From Agrobacterium larrymoorei (GTDB lineage: Bacteria; Pseudomonadota; Alphaproteobacteria; Rhizobiales; Rhizobiaceae): DNA of 64,000 bases. The stretch lies in NCBI RefSeq assembly GCF_030819275.1, contig NZ_JAUTBL010000002.1, positions 2,110,501 to 2,174,500 on the forward strand, given 5' to 3'. Below the pieces are notes generated by a model. That model made no database searches and had not been told where the DNA came from. It saw only the letters and a program-made list of their open reading frames with translations. Positions 18,701 through 28,212 of this stretch are shown here, piece after piece. Both the position numbers and the translations under genes were made by a program. Position 1 is the first letter of the stretch; every line of letters starts with the position of its first letter.

Positions 18701-19285
18701 CTACATCGCAATCGGTTGGACGCCGATCAACCATTCGTGCAGCTTCCAGATGAAAGCAACCCACAGCACGATGCCGAGGAGAACGGCGATCACATCGTAG
18801 CGCGCCGAAACAAACGGACGAACGAGATTTTCGCCGGCGCGGGCGCGGCGCTTGAGGAATATCCGCATCACCACACCCCAGGCAAGGAAGGAGGCAAAGA
18901 GGATGACGGAGGAGGTCTCGCCATTGGCGAGCAGATGCGCGAAGGCCCAGATCTTCACCGACAGTATCAGCGGATGCTTGGTCTTCGTCACGATGTGCCC
19001 GGCCGGTAGGGCACTTGCCACAAGACAGATCACCGCAAACAGCATCAGCGTGACGGCGATGTGGGCCATCCAGACAGGCGGATAGTAGAGCATGCCCGTC
19101 ACCTGCCGCGCCTCGTTGAAGGCATAGGCAATGAAGACGATGGTAAGAATGCTGACCAGCGAATAGACGCCCTTGAAGGGCTTTTCACCGAGACTATCGA
19201 TCAGGCGCGCACGAAGCCCCGGCGCAACAAGCCTGAGAGAATGGGTGGCGAAGAACAGGATGAGGGAGACGACGAGCAGAAGCAT
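18701..19285 (-). CDS. NnrU family membrane protein
   Basis: A 194-residue integral membrane protein with about six hydrophobic segments, belonging to the NnrU family. The name comes from a gene linked to nitrite and nitric oxide reductase expression in Rhodobacter; related proteins (15-cis-zeta-carotene isomerase) bind haem, and the conserved His pairs here (THSLRL, KHPLILS) would suit that. The pseudoazurin gene 18 kb away is the only other denitrification-linked gene in the window, so no local functional link is seen. A clear terminator follows. Confidence 0.83.
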   Translation of the reverse strand: MLLLVVSLILFFATHSLRLVAPGLRARLIDSLGEKPFKGVYSLVSILTIVFIAYAFNEARQVTGMLYYPPVWMAHIAVTLMLFAVICLVASALPAGHIVTKTKHPLILSVKIWAFAHLLANGETSSVILFASFLAWGVVMRIFLKRRARAGENLVRPFVSARYDVIAVLLGIVLWVAFIWKLHEWLIGVQPIAM

Positions 19286-19425
19286 GGAGGCGTCCTTGCG
19301 CGGAAGGGAAGATAATCTTTTGACAATGAGTTATGGCTAAACCACAGGAAAAGCCAGTCAAATCAAAGCTTCGCCTTAATCCGAGAGCAAAAGGGCCGCT
19401 TTTAAAAATTCCGCGTGGTTCCCTC

Positions 19426-20418
19426 ATGTTGCGTTCGCTTGCCGTCATCACCCTGTCTCTTGCCTGCGTGCCGCAAGCCTATGCGCAGGCTGCCGAGGGT
19501 GCGGCAAAGCCGAAGCAACTCGTTTTGGTGTCCTTCGATGGCGCAGGCGACAATGCGCTTTGGGCGAGAAGCCGCACGACCGCCAAGGAGGTCGGCGCCC
19601 ATTTCACCTACTTCCTCGCCTGCACGCTTGTGATGGACCGCAAGACCAGTGCCAAGAGCTATCAGGGTCCCGGCCAGAAGCTCGGCCGCTCCAATGTCGG
19701 CTTCGGCCAGTCGGTGGAAGAGGTGACAACGCGTCTGCACCACATCTGGGACGCCCACCAGGAAGGCCACGAAATCGCCAACCACACCTGCGGCCACTTC
19801 GATGGTGGCAACTGGACGGCGGATCAATGGGACGCGGAATTCACCAGTTTCACCAGCGCGCTGGAAAATGCCTGGGCGGCCATCGGCAAGAAGGACGAGG
19901 AGCCGCAGGGCTGGCACGATTTCGTGCGCGGGATCAACGGCTTTCGCGCGCCCTACCTGTCGCAAAGCGATGCGCTGACCACCGCGCAGAAAAAGCACGG
20001 CTTCGTCTTCGACGCGACCAGCATCACGAAAGGACCGGCATGGCCGGTCCGCAAGGACGGCATCGAGCATTTCGGCCTGCCGCTGATCCCTGAAGGACCG
20101 GGAGACCGTCCGATCATTGCCATGGATTACAACCTCTTCGTCCGACATTCCATGGCAATCGAAACGCCCGCCAAGTCAGCGGAATTCGAGGAGCGCGCCT
20201 ACAAGGCCTTCCGCGCCGCCTTCGACAAGCAATATGAGGGCGAACGCATCCCCCTCCAACTCGGCTTCCATTTCGTCAAGATGAATGGCGGCGCCTATTG
20301 GAACGCCTATGAGCGCTTGCTGCGCGAAGTCTGCAAGAAGGACGATGTGGCCTGCGTCAGCTATGAAGAGGCGATGCCGATCATAGACGCGCGGCGGAAG
20401 CAAAAGTCCGAAGGGTAA
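19426..20418 (+). CDS. Secreted polysaccharide deacetylase-like protein
   Basis: A NodB-type carbohydrate esterase 4 protein, about 330 residues, probably periplasmic. From the ATG at 19426 a signal peptide is evident (MLRSLAVITLSLACVPQAYA). The frame also opens at 19333, adding 31 basic residues; neither start has a good ribosome site, so this is uncertain. The fold's first motif is SFDGAGD rather than the usual T-F-D-D-G, so one Asp is replaced; the zinc His pair is present in NHTCGH. A motif such as GFRAPYLSQSD fits the active-site arm. Substrate unknown. Confidence 0.8.
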   Translation: MLRSLAVITLSLACVPQAYAQAAEGAAKPKQLVLVSFDGAGDNALWARSRTTAKEVGAHFTYFLACTLVMDRKTSAKSYQGPGQKLGRSNVGFGQSVEEVTTRLHHIWDAHQEGHEIANHTCGHFDGGNWTADQWDAEFTSFTSALENAWAAIGKKDEEPQGWHDFVRGINGFRAPYLSQSDALTTAQKKHGFVFDATSITKGPAWPVRKDGIEHFGLPLIPEGPGDRPIIAMDYNLFVRHSMAIETPAKSAEFEERAYKAFRAAFDKQYEGERIPLQLGFHFVKMNGGAYWNAYERLLREVCKKDDVACVSYEEAMPIIDARRKQKSEG

Positions 20419-20539
20419 GGACGGCTATTGCCTATACAGCGACAGCACCAAGGTCGCATGTTTCCACCAACGGCTTTAAACGCTCACCGCCATTCCGCTC
20501 TTGAGCGGCGATGACGGTGAGCTTTGACAGTATCGACGG

Positions 20540-21814
20540 TTACGGCTTGTCCGCCGCCAACTCACCCTCTTCTGCCTCACGCTTCAAATAGCGCTGATCG
20601 ATTTCCGGCAGCGGCTTGTCGTAGATGGCAGCCTCAAAGGCTTTCAGACGTTTATAGATAGACATCAGTTCGACGATCGTCGTCCAGGAGTTGATGAGAT
20701 ACTGGAACGATCCGCGCACCTGATCGAAGACGTTGCCGATCTGCGTGAACACGCCAAGTGTCACCTTGCCTGCTGCGATTGATGGAATGAGAACGATCAA
20801 GCTGTAGATGTTGTCAGCCTGAAGATAGAAAATGCGGGCAACGTTGAAATACATGTAATGAAAATAGAGCCGGAAATAGTTCTTCCGGACATTCGAAAAC
20901 AACTCCTGCACAGTCGGCGGCTGAGCACGATCTGCGTGGTCTTCACCATAAACCAGCTCTTTACGATAAGCCGCTTCCACGCGCTGATTGCGGAATTCGA
21001 GGCCGGGTAGCTTGATACCCACCAGTGCAAGAAAGCCCGTTCCAAAAAGTGACCACAAGATCGCCGCCCACACCAGAGCATGAGGGACGTAACCGATAAT
21101 CGGCAACTCGTTGATGGTTTCGGAGAAGGTGAAGAGGACGGGGAGGAACGCGATCAGGGTCATGATGGCCCTGACGAAACCGACACCCAACCCTTCGACG
21201 GTCGAGGAAAACCGCATCGTGTCTTCCTGAACACGCTGCGAGGCGCCTTCGATGTGGCGGAGCCTGTCCCAGTTCGCCATGTAGAAATCATTCATCGCCG
21301 TGCGCCAACGGAAGATGTAGTGGCTGACGAAGAAGAGATTGAGCACGCCGACGGTGATTGCAAAAAACAGAATGCCTGAAACGCCCACAAGGCCGAGATA
21401 AAGCTGTTCGGCCGTCACTGGCGCCGTCTTGGCGAGTGCTTGCTGGATCAGGTCGTAATACGGGCCGTACCACGCATTCATCGCAACGCTGACCTGCACG
21501 GAAAAATAGGTCGCAAAGACGATGAGGGCGGAGCCGAGAACCGACCACATCTGCCAACGATGCGGGCTGTAAATGAACCAGAAGCCCGCAAACACAAGCA
21601 CGGCGGCGGTGTAATAGATGTAAAACCAAAGGAATGGCGGAGACCAGAAAATCGACACCCCCGTGATCGGTGCCTCTCCTGGTGTTGCTGGAGGCATGCC
21701 GAGTGCCGCACCCCAGTTTCGACCGCCCGCATACCAGAGGCCTATCATGAGCAAGGACCAAACAATGGCAGAGGTAAAAAACAACTTGGGTTTGGGAAAG
21801 AAGGAATGAAACAC
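20540..21814 (-). CDS. bacA: Peptide antibiotic transporter BacA/SbmA
   Basis: Inner-membrane importer for proline-rich and nodule-specific cysteine-rich peptides. In Sinorhizobium BacA is needed for bacteroid survival and for very-long-chain fatty acid modification of lipid A. The 424-residue length equals the family norm, with about eight transmembrane segments and an SbmA-type C-terminal region ([39 protein letters not shown]). No nucleotide-binding domain, as expected for the proton-driven SbmA/BacA branch. A lone gene. Confidence 0.94.
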   Translation of the reverse strand: MFHSFFPKPKLFFTSAIVWSLLMIGLWYAGGRNWGAALGMPPATPGEAPITGVSIFWSPPFLWFYIYYTAAVLVFAGFWFIYSPHRWQMWSVLGSALIVFATYFSVQVSVAMNAWYGPYYDLIQQALAKTAPVTAEQLYLGLVGVSGILFFAITVGVLNLFFVSHYIFRWRTAMNDFYMANWDRLRHIEGASQRVQEDTMRFSSTVEGLGVGFVRAIMTLIAFLPVLFTFSETINELPIIGYVPHALVWAAILWSLFGTGFLALVGIKLPGLEFRNQRVEAAYRKELVYGEDHADRAQPPTVQELFSNVRKNYFRLYFHYMYFNVARIFYLQADNIYSLIVLIPSIAAGKVTLGVFTQIGNVFDQVRGSFQYLINSWTTIVELMSIYKRLKAFEAAIYDKPLPEIDQRYLKREAEEGELAADKP

Positions 21815-21998
21815 GTTCGAACTCTCGCGAGCTTGAGATCAGCCATTATTGGCGAAGCAGATTTGGGGAGAAATTAGGCCAGACACTTCGCCGACGCAAT
21901 GCAGCAAACGCTAAGTTACGAAGATGTAAGCCAAAACCGGCGAATGCGGCTTTAACATTACAGCCGCATTACAGCGCAACCGTGCAAGAGCGACCACC

Positions 21999-22751
21999 TT
22001 ACTCGGCAAGCGTCAGGATCAGCGGTCCGTTCTTGGTGGCAACCACGGTGTGCTCGAACTGTACGGTGGGCGCGCTGGGATCGCTGAAGAGCGTCCACGG
22101 ATCGTCGTCACCATCTTCGGCCCAATAGGCACCCGTGGAAAGAAACGGCTCGACGGTGAAGACCAGGCCGTCGGTCATAATGCGGGTCTCATCCTTGTCC
22201 GGCCAGGTGGCGAGTTCTTTCGGCTCTTCATGCAGCGAACGGCCAATGCCGTGGCTGGCGAGATTGGTGATCAGCGTGTAACGGTTCTTCTTGGCAAAAG
22301 CGCCTATGGAATTGCCGATATCGGCGAGCGGCCTGCCAGCCTTCACCTGCTGCAAACCGGTCCACATGGCGCGCTTGCCATCGCGGCAGAGGCGCTCGAT
22401 CTCCTTCTTCACCGGCGGCACGGCGTAGGAAGAGCCGGTGTCGCCGAAGAAGCCATCCTTCACCGCCGACACATCGATATTGACGAGATCACCCGCCTTG
22501 ATGATGCGCGGTCCCGGAATGCCGTGGGCCACTTCTTCGTTGACGCTGATGCAGGTGGCACCCGGAAACTGATAGCAGAACTCGGGCGCCGACTGCGCGC
22601 CATTGCCTTCCAGGATATTGCGACCGATGGCGTCGAGTTCGGCGGTGGTGATCCCTGGCTCAAGAGCGTCGGCCATGGTCTGCATCGCAAGGGCGCAAAT
22701 CCGGCCAACATCCTTCAGCTTTTCGAGCTCTTCTTCCGTCGAGATAACCAT
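21999..22751 (-). CDS. map: Methionine aminopeptidase type I
   Basis: Removes the initiator Met from nascent proteins. The 250-residue product contains the metal ligands in order: two Asp in NIDVSAVKDGFFGDTG, His in SHGIGRSLHEEP, Glu in FTVEPFL and Glu in FEHTVVAT. The start at 22751 (MVISTEEELE) fits the family; the longer frame to 22835 does not. It is 55 bases from the start of the next gene on the same strand and may be co-transcribed with the oxidoreductase upstream of it. Confidence 0.94.
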   Translation of the reverse strand: MVISTEEELEKLKDVGRICALAMQTMADALEPGITTAELDAIGRNILEGNGAQSAPEFCYQFPGATCISVNEEVAHGIPGPRIIKAGDLVNIDVSAVKDGFFGDTGSSYAVPPVKKEIERLCRDGKRAMWTGLQQVKAGRPLADIGNSIGAFAKKNRYTLITNLASHGIGRSLHEEPKELATWPDKDETRIMTDGLVFTVEPFLSTGAYWAEDGDDDPWTLFSDPSAPTVQFEHTVVATKNGPLILTLAE

Positions 22752-22806
22752 GCTGCGTCCATATCCTGCGCAATGTCTTCGGCAAAGGGCGCCAAAAGGC
22801 GCCCGA

Positions 22807-23868
22807 TCATGCCGTGGCTTTCGCCCTATCGGCACTGCCAGTCAATTCTTTTCTGACGATTGGGGCGACTTTCGTGCCGTAAAGCTCGATACCGCGCATG
22901 ATCTGCTCATGCGGCATCAGACCGATCGCCATCTGCAACAGGAAGCGATCATTCTTGAAAACGCCATGCGCCTTGATGATCTTTTCCGCCACCAGTTCCG
23001 GTTCGCCGAGGAAAAGATTGCCCTCCGCACTTCGCGCCATATCGTAATGCGCCCGGTTGGTCGGGCGCCAGCCGCGCTCGCGGCCAATGCGGTTCATCAC
23101 CTCGGCCTGCGGCCCGTAGAACTGGTCCGCCGCCTTTTCCGTGGTGTCTGCGATGAAGCCGTGGACGTTGATGCTGGTCTTCTGTTTTTCGACCGGCTGG
23201 CCCGCACGGCGCGCGGCTTCCCGGTAGAGATCGAAGAGCGGCGCGAAGCGCCTGTACTCGCCGCCGATGATGGCAAGTGCCACAGGCAGGCCCATGGCCC
23301 CGGCCCGCGCCACCGATTGCGGCGTGCCGCCAACGGCGATCCAGACGGGCAGCGCCTCCTGCAACGGACGCGGATAGACACCGCGCCCATTGATCGGCGC
23401 ACGCTTCTCACCGGACCAGGTGACGATTTCCTGGTCTCTCACGGCCAGAAGCAGATCAAGCTTTTCGGCAAAGAGATCGTCATAGTCCTCGAGATTGTAA
23501 CCAAAGAGCGGATAGGACTCGATGAAGGAGCCGCGCCCTGCCATGATTTCCGCCCGGCCATTGGAGAGCAGATCGACGGTGGCGAATTGCTGGAAGACGC
23601 GGATCGGATCATCGGAGCTCAGCACAGAAACGGCGCTGGAAAGGCGAATGGTCTTCGTTTTGACCGCCGCAGCGGCAAGCACCGTCGAAGGAGAAGACAC
23701 CACATAATCCGGACGGTGATGCTCACCCAGCCCGAAGACATCGAGCCCAACCTGATCGGCAAGCTCGATCTCTTCCAAAAGGTTCTTCAGGCGACGCGCA
23801 CCTTCCGGGCCACGACCATCAGCCGGGTTCGGATTGACATCGGCAAAGGTGTAAAGGCCAAGTTCCAT
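22807..23868 (-). CDS. LLM class flavin-dependent oxidoreductase
   Basis: Bacterial luciferase-like monooxygenase fold, 353 residues, with an intact F420/FMN-type TIM barrel: [10 protein letters not shown] at the start, [10 protein letters not shown] (substrate-side His), and the C-terminal [12 protein letters not shown]. Members oxidise diverse small molecules with reduced flavin, so the substrate cannot be named. The start is the ATG at 23868, with GAGGAG seven bases upstream, two codons inside the longest frame. It precedes map on the same strand. Confidence 0.87.
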   Translation of the reverse strand: MELGLYTFADVNPNPADGRGPEGARRLKNLLEEIELADQVGLDVFGLGEHHRPDYVVSSPSTVLAAAAVKTKTIRLSSAVSVLSSDDPIRVFQQFATVDLLSNGRAEIMAGRGSFIESYPLFGYNLEDYDDLFAEKLDLLLAVRDQEIVTWSGEKRAPINGRGVYPRPLQEALPVWIAVGGTPQSVARAGAMGLPVALAIIGGEYRRFAPLFDLYREAARRAGQPVEKQKTSINVHGFIADTTEKAADQFYGPQAEVMNRIGRERGWRPTNRAHYDMARSAEGNLFLGEPELVAEKIIKAHGVFKNDRFLLQMAIGLMPHEQIMRGIELYGTKVAPIVRKELTGSADRAKATA

Positions 23869-24070
23869 GCGCACGCTCCTCGCTCAATTGAACTTCTGAG
23901 ATAGAGAGCGAAAGGCACCGGCGCAAATTCAAAATCTGAACCGGACGCTTCGAATTTCTCGATAGGTAGCTTGGTACACAACGCAATGATCATCGTCCGT
24001 GTGATCTGTCATATCAGGTAGGGACGCCCCTTCCGCACGACGTTGCGGTGAGGTTGAACCTCTTTTTAAC

Positions 24071-24154
24071 GTCATCCTCGGCCTTGAGCCGAGGATCCAC
24101 GTTTTCCAATAGCGTCAATGGCTTATGGATCCTCGCCTCAAGGGCGAGGATGAC
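24071..24154. repeat. Repeat B copy 2
   Basis: Arms 24071-24099 and 24126-24154 pair over 27 of 29 positions: GTCATCCTCGGCCTTGAGCC... and its complement. It lies in the 384-base gap between glpK and the LLM gene, downstream of glpK. The rest of that gap holds nothing I can name. Confidence 0.88.
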
Positions 24155-24252
24155 ACCTGAGAGGTTTTTACCCTTGATTACAGGGCTGTTCTACCTGTAG
24201 GTCCACGCTTGAGTTGGTATCATGCGGCCAGGAAATCAGATGCGTCGTGCGC

Positions 24253-25746
24253 TCAAACGTTGCTGAGCGTCCGGCGCACCGCATTCTTCCAACCCTTCAA
24301 CTTCCGCGCCCGAACCTCGCCATCCATCTTCGGCTCGAAGCGGCGGTCGCGGGCCCAGGTTTCGGCAAAGGCCTTCATGTCCGGCCACACCCCTGCCCGG
24401 CTGCCCGCCAGCCATGCGGCACCGAGTGCGGTGGTTTCGAGGATCACCGGACGGTCGACAGGCGCATCGATCAGGTCTGAGAGACGCTGCATCGTCCAGT
24501 CGGAGGCGACCATGCCGCCATCCACGCGAAGGACGATATCGCAATCGTCGTTCTTCCAGTCCTTGTGCATGGCATCCAGCAAATCACCGGTCTGATAGCA
24601 GACGGCCTCAAGGGCCGCACGGGCAAATTCCGCAGGGCCGGTCCCACGCGTCAGGCCGAACATGGCACCACGAGCTTCGGCATCCCACCAGGGTGCGCCG
24701 AGACCGACGAAGGCCGGCACCAGATAGACCTCCTGTGCATCGTCTGCCTTGTCAGCCAGCGCTCCGGTTTCCGGTGCGGAGCCGATCATCTTCAGCCCGT
24801 CGCGCAGCCATTGAACCGCAGCACCGGCAACGAAGATCGAGCCTTCCAGCGCGTAATAGGACTTGCCATCCAGACGATAGGCAATCGTCGTCAGCAGCCG
24901 GTTCTTGGAGCGAACGATGTCCTCGCCCGTATTCAAGAGCGCAAAGCAGCCCGTGCCATAGGTTGATTTCAGCATGCCGGGGGAGAAGCAGGCCTGGCCG
25001 ATGACGGCAGCGTGCTGGTCTCCGGCGACACCGAGGATCGGTATTTCCGCGCCGAACAGGTCCCCATCGGCAATACCGAAATCCGCTGCGCAATCGAGCA
25101 CCTCCGGCAGCACGGATTTCGGCACGTCGAGAATGTCGAGCAGTTCCTTGTCCCAGACATTCTTCTCGATGTTGAACATCAGGGTGCGTGCGGCATTGGT
25201 GGCATCGGTCACGAAGGACTTGCCGCCGGTCAGCCGCCAGATGAGAAAGGTATCGACCGTGCCGAAGCAAAGCTCGCCTTTCTCCGCGCGCTTGCGTGCA
25301 CCCTTCACATTGGAGAGCAGCCAGGACAGCTTGGTGCCGGAGAAATAGGGATCGAGCAGCAGACCGGTGCGCTTGGCAAAGATCTTCTCGTGCCCGGCCT
25401 TCTTCAGCTTGTCGCAAAGCCTGGTCGTGCGGCGGTCCTGCCAGACGATGGCATTGTGCAGCGGCTTTCCGGTTTGGCGATCCCATAGCAGCGTCGTTTC
25501 GCGCTGGTTGGTGATGCCGATGGCGGCAATGTCGGAACCCTTGAGATTGGCCTTCTCCAGAGCGTGCTTGATCGACCAGACCACCGTCTCCCAGATTTCC
25601 TCGGGATCGTGCTCCACCCATCCGGAATTCGGGAAGATCTGGCGAAATTCCTTCTGCCCCGTTCCAACCACCTTCATCGCCCCGTCGAAGATGATCGCGC
25701 GCGTGGACGTAGTGCCCTGATCGATGGCGATAACGTAGCCGCCCAT
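24253..25746 (-). CDS. glpK: Glycerol kinase
   Basis: Phosphorylates glycerol to glycerol 3-phosphate. The 497-residue length is normal for the FGGY kinase GlpK. Motifs: [15 protein letters not shown] at the N-terminus, [19 protein letters not shown] and [11 protein letters not shown] in the ATP-binding region, and the C-terminal [14 protein letters not shown]. It stands without glycerol transporter or glp dehydrogenase genes. The first ATG is preceded by GGGAGGAA. Confidence 0.96.
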   Translation of the reverse strand: MGGYVIAIDQGTTSTRAIIFDGAMKVVGTGQKEFRQIFPNSGWVEHDPEEIWETVVWSIKHALEKANLKGSDIAAIGITNQRETTLLWDRQTGKPLHNAIVWQDRRTTRLCDKLKKAGHEKIFAKRTGLLLDPYFSGTKLSWLLSNVKGARKRAEKGELCFGTVDTFLIWRLTGGKSFVTDATNAARTLMFNIEKNVWDKELLDILDVPKSVLPEVLDCAADFGIADGDLFGAEIPILGVAGDQHAAVIGQACFSPGMLKSTYGTGCFALLNTGEDIVRSKNRLLTTIAYRLDGKSYYALEGSIFVAGAAVQWLRDGLKMIGSAPETGALADKADDAQEVYLVPAFVGLGAPWWDAEARGAMFGLTRGTGPAEFARAALEAVCYQTGDLLDAMHKDWKNDDCDIVLRVDGGMVASDWTMQRLSDLIDAPVDRPVILETTALGAAWLAGSRAGVWPDMKAFAETWARDRRFEPKMDGEVRARKLKGWKNAVRRTLSNV

Positions 25747-25902
25747 TCATTCCTCCCTGAAATCAATCGCGCGCACCACAATATGCTCAACAGACAAAGT
25801 CAAGCCACAAGCGGCGTCCGTTTCGAATCCAATTGCCAGTTCCCCCGGTTTGAGCATAACGTGCTGTAAAGTCTTGCATCGACGTCGAAAAAAGGGGAAC
25901 GC

Positions 25903-26679
25903 ATGCTAAGGACAGTCATCGTCACCGGCTCGACCAGCGGAATTGGCTTGGGCATCGCGCAAGCCTTTGCCAATAATGGCTGCAACGTCATGCTGAACGG
26001 CTTTGGCGATCCCGACGACATCGAAAGCAACAGGCTTTTGATGGAGGCTGAGAGCGGCACGCGCGTGCTTTATCACCCTGCCGACATGACGAAGCCGGAG
26101 GAGATTTTCGATCTCGTCAAGACCACGCATGAAAAGCTCGGCTCGGTGGATGTGCTGGTCAACAACGCAGGTGTGCAACATGTGGCACCGGTAGACGAAT
26201 TTCCGCCGGAAGAGTGGGACCGCATCATCGCCATCAATCTGACAAGCGCCTTCCACACCATGCGCGCCGCCATCCCGTTGATGAAAACAGCCGGCAAAGG
26301 CCGCATCATCAACATTGCGTCGGCCCACGGACTTGTCGCCTCTCCGTTTAAATCTGCCTATGTGGCGGCAAAACATGGTATCATGGGCCTGACGAAATCC
26401 GCGGCACTGGAACTGGCCGAAACCGGCATCACCGTGAATGCCATCTGCCCAGGCTATGTGCTGACACCGCTGGTGGAAAAGCAGATACCGGATACGGCCA
26501 AGGCCCGCGGCATCAGTGAAGAGGCAGTCAAGAACGACGTGCTCTTGCGCCTGCAGGCGACGAAAGAGTTCGTGGCCGCAGAAGATGTGGCGGCAACGGC
26601 GCTGTTTCTGGCGAGCGATGCGGCCAAGCAGATCACCGGCACGCATATTTCCATCGACGGCGGCTGGACCGCGCAGTAG
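25903..26679 (+). CDS. bdhA: 3-hydroxybutyrate dehydrogenase
   Basis: NAD-dependent oxidation of D-3-hydroxybutyrate to acetoacetate in poly-3-hydroxybutyrate breakdown. A 258-residue classical short-chain dehydrogenase: TGSTSGIGLG (cofactor), NNAGVQH, catalytic Ser in NIASAHG and Y-V-A-A-K. AHGLVASPFKSAYVAAKHG and the C-terminal ISIDGGWTAQ are characteristic of BdhA. It heads an operon with xdhA and xdhB, the same mixed-function order described in Sinorhizobium meliloti. AAAGGGG precedes the start. Confidence 0.95.
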   Translation: MLRTVIVTGSTSGIGLGIAQAFANNGCNVMLNGFGDPDDIESNRLLMEAESGTRVLYHPADMTKPEEIFDLVKTTHEKLGSVDVLVNNAGVQHVAPVDEFPPEEWDRIIAINLTSAFHTMRAAIPLMKTAGKGRIINIASAHGLVASPFKSAYVAAKHGIMGLTKSAALELAETGITVNAICPGYVLTPLVEKQIPDTAKARGISEEAVKNDVLLRLQATKEFVAAEDVAATALFLASDAAKQITGTHISIDGGWTAQ

Positions 26680-26739
26680 ATCGAACACCACAATTCATTC
26701 GGGCCAAACCCGAAACCGGAACAAAGACGAAGGCAGTGC

Positions 26740-28209
26740 ATGAAAGACGCAATCAGCTTCATCCTGAATAATGAGACGATCACTTTGTCGGACTTCGCGC
26801 CGACGGAAACACTGCTCGATTATCTAAGGCTGCGCAAACGACTGACAGGGACAAAGGAAGGCTGCGCCGAAGGCGATTGCGGCGCCTGCACCGTGCTTGT
26901 CGGTCGCCTCTTGGAAGGATCGTTGCGTTACGAAAGCGTCAATGCCTGCATCCGTTTCCTCGGCTCGCTGCATGGCACCCATATCGTCACGGTCGAGCAT
27001 CTGGCCAGCAAGGATGGCACGCTTCACCCGGTTCAGCAGGCCATGGTCGATTTCCATGGGTCGCAATGCGGCTTCTGCACGCCGGGCTTCGTCATGTCGC
27101 TTTACGGCCTCTGGCTGTCCAGCGACAAGCCCTCCCGCGCAGACATCGAAAAGGCGCTGCAAGGCAATCTCTGTCGGTGCACCGGCTATGAGCCCATCGT
27201 CAAGGCCGCCGAAAGCGTGACCGCTGCCCGGCCGAGCACGCTTTTCGACCCGATCGAAAGCGACCGCGCCACCATCATGTCGCACCTCTGGGGCATTCAG
27301 CAGAATGACACGATCACCGTCACCAAGGACGGCCATCGCACCATCATTCCGGGCAACCTCACCGAGCTTGCGACTGCCTATGCCGCAGAACCGAAGGCAA
27401 CCATCGTGGCCGGTTCGACCGATGTGGGCCTCTGGGTCACCAAGCAGATGCGCGAGCTCAAGACCGTCATCTTCATCAATCACCTCAGCGAACTGCAATC
27501 GATCTCCATTGCCGACGGTACGATGTCGATCGGCGCTGGCGTGACCTATGCACAGGCCTTCAACACACTTGCAGATCACATCCCGGCTTTCGGACGGCTG
27601 ATCGATCGCCTCGGCGGCCAGCAGGTGCGCAACATGGGAACGATTGGCGGCAACATCGCCAATGGCTCGCCGATCGGCGATACGCCGCCGCTGCTCATCG
27701 CGCTCGGTGCGACGCTCACGCTGCGCTCCACCTCCGGCAGTCGCTCGATTCCGCTCGAAACCTTCTTCATCGAATATGGCAAGCAGGACCGGCTTCCCGG
27801 CGAATTCGTCGAGAAGATCGACGTGCCGCTCCCCGCGACCGACAGCCATTTCGCCATCTACAAGATTTCCAAGCGGCGTGACGAGGATATCTCGGCACTC
27901 TGTGCCGCCTATCATCTGACCCTTGGCGAGGATGGCATGGTGCAGGATATCCGCATCGCCTTTGGCGGCATGGCCGGCACGCCGAAGCGGGCGAAAGCTC
28001 TGGAAGAGGCACTCAAGGGCAAGCCCTGGACGCAAGACACCATCGATGCCGCGCGTGACACGATCGACGCGGATTTCCAGCCGCTGACCGACTGGCGCGC
28101 CACCGCACAGTATCGGCAACTAACGGCAAAGAACCTGCTGACCCGTTTCTTCCTGGAGACATCGGGCACGCCGCAGGAAATCAAGCGCTTCGCGCTTGAG
28201 GAGGTCTGA
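26740..28209 (+). CDS. xdhA: Xanthine dehydrogenase, FeS/FAD subunit
   Basis: Small subunit of the molybdenum xanthine dehydrogenase that takes hypoxanthine to xanthine to urate. The 489-residue product holds the plant-type 2Fe-2S domain (C-x4-C-x2-C in CAEGDCGACTV near residue 46), a second 2Fe-2S helical domain (CGFCTPG... and CRCTGYEP near 110-148) and a FAD domain from about 190 (IVAGSTDVG; GNIANGSPIGDTPP). Three bases separate it from xdhB. Confidence 0.96.
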   Translation: MKDAISFILNNETITLSDFAPTETLLDYLRLRKRLTGTKEGCAEGDCGACTVLVGRLLEGSLRYESVNACIRFLGSLHGTHIVTVEHLASKDGTLHPVQQAMVDFHGSQCGFCTPGFVMSLYGLWLSSDKPSRADIEKALQGNLCRCTGYEPIVKAAESVTAARPSTLFDPIESDRATIMSHLWGIQQNDTITVTKDGHRTIIPGNLTELATAYAAEPKATIVAGSTDVGLWVTKQMRELKTVIFINHLSELQSISIADGTMSIGAGVTYAQAFNTLADHIPAFGRLIDRLGGQQVRNMGTIGGNIANGSPIGDTPPLLIALGATLTLRSTSGSRSIPLETFFIEYGKQDRLPGEFVEKIDVPLPATDSHFAIYKISKRRDEDISALCAAYHLTLGEDGMVQDIRIAFGGMAGTPKRAKALEEALKGKPWTQDTIDAARDTIDADFQPLTDWRATAQYRQLTAKNLLTRFFLETSGTPQEIKRFALEEV

Positions 28210-28212
28210 CAC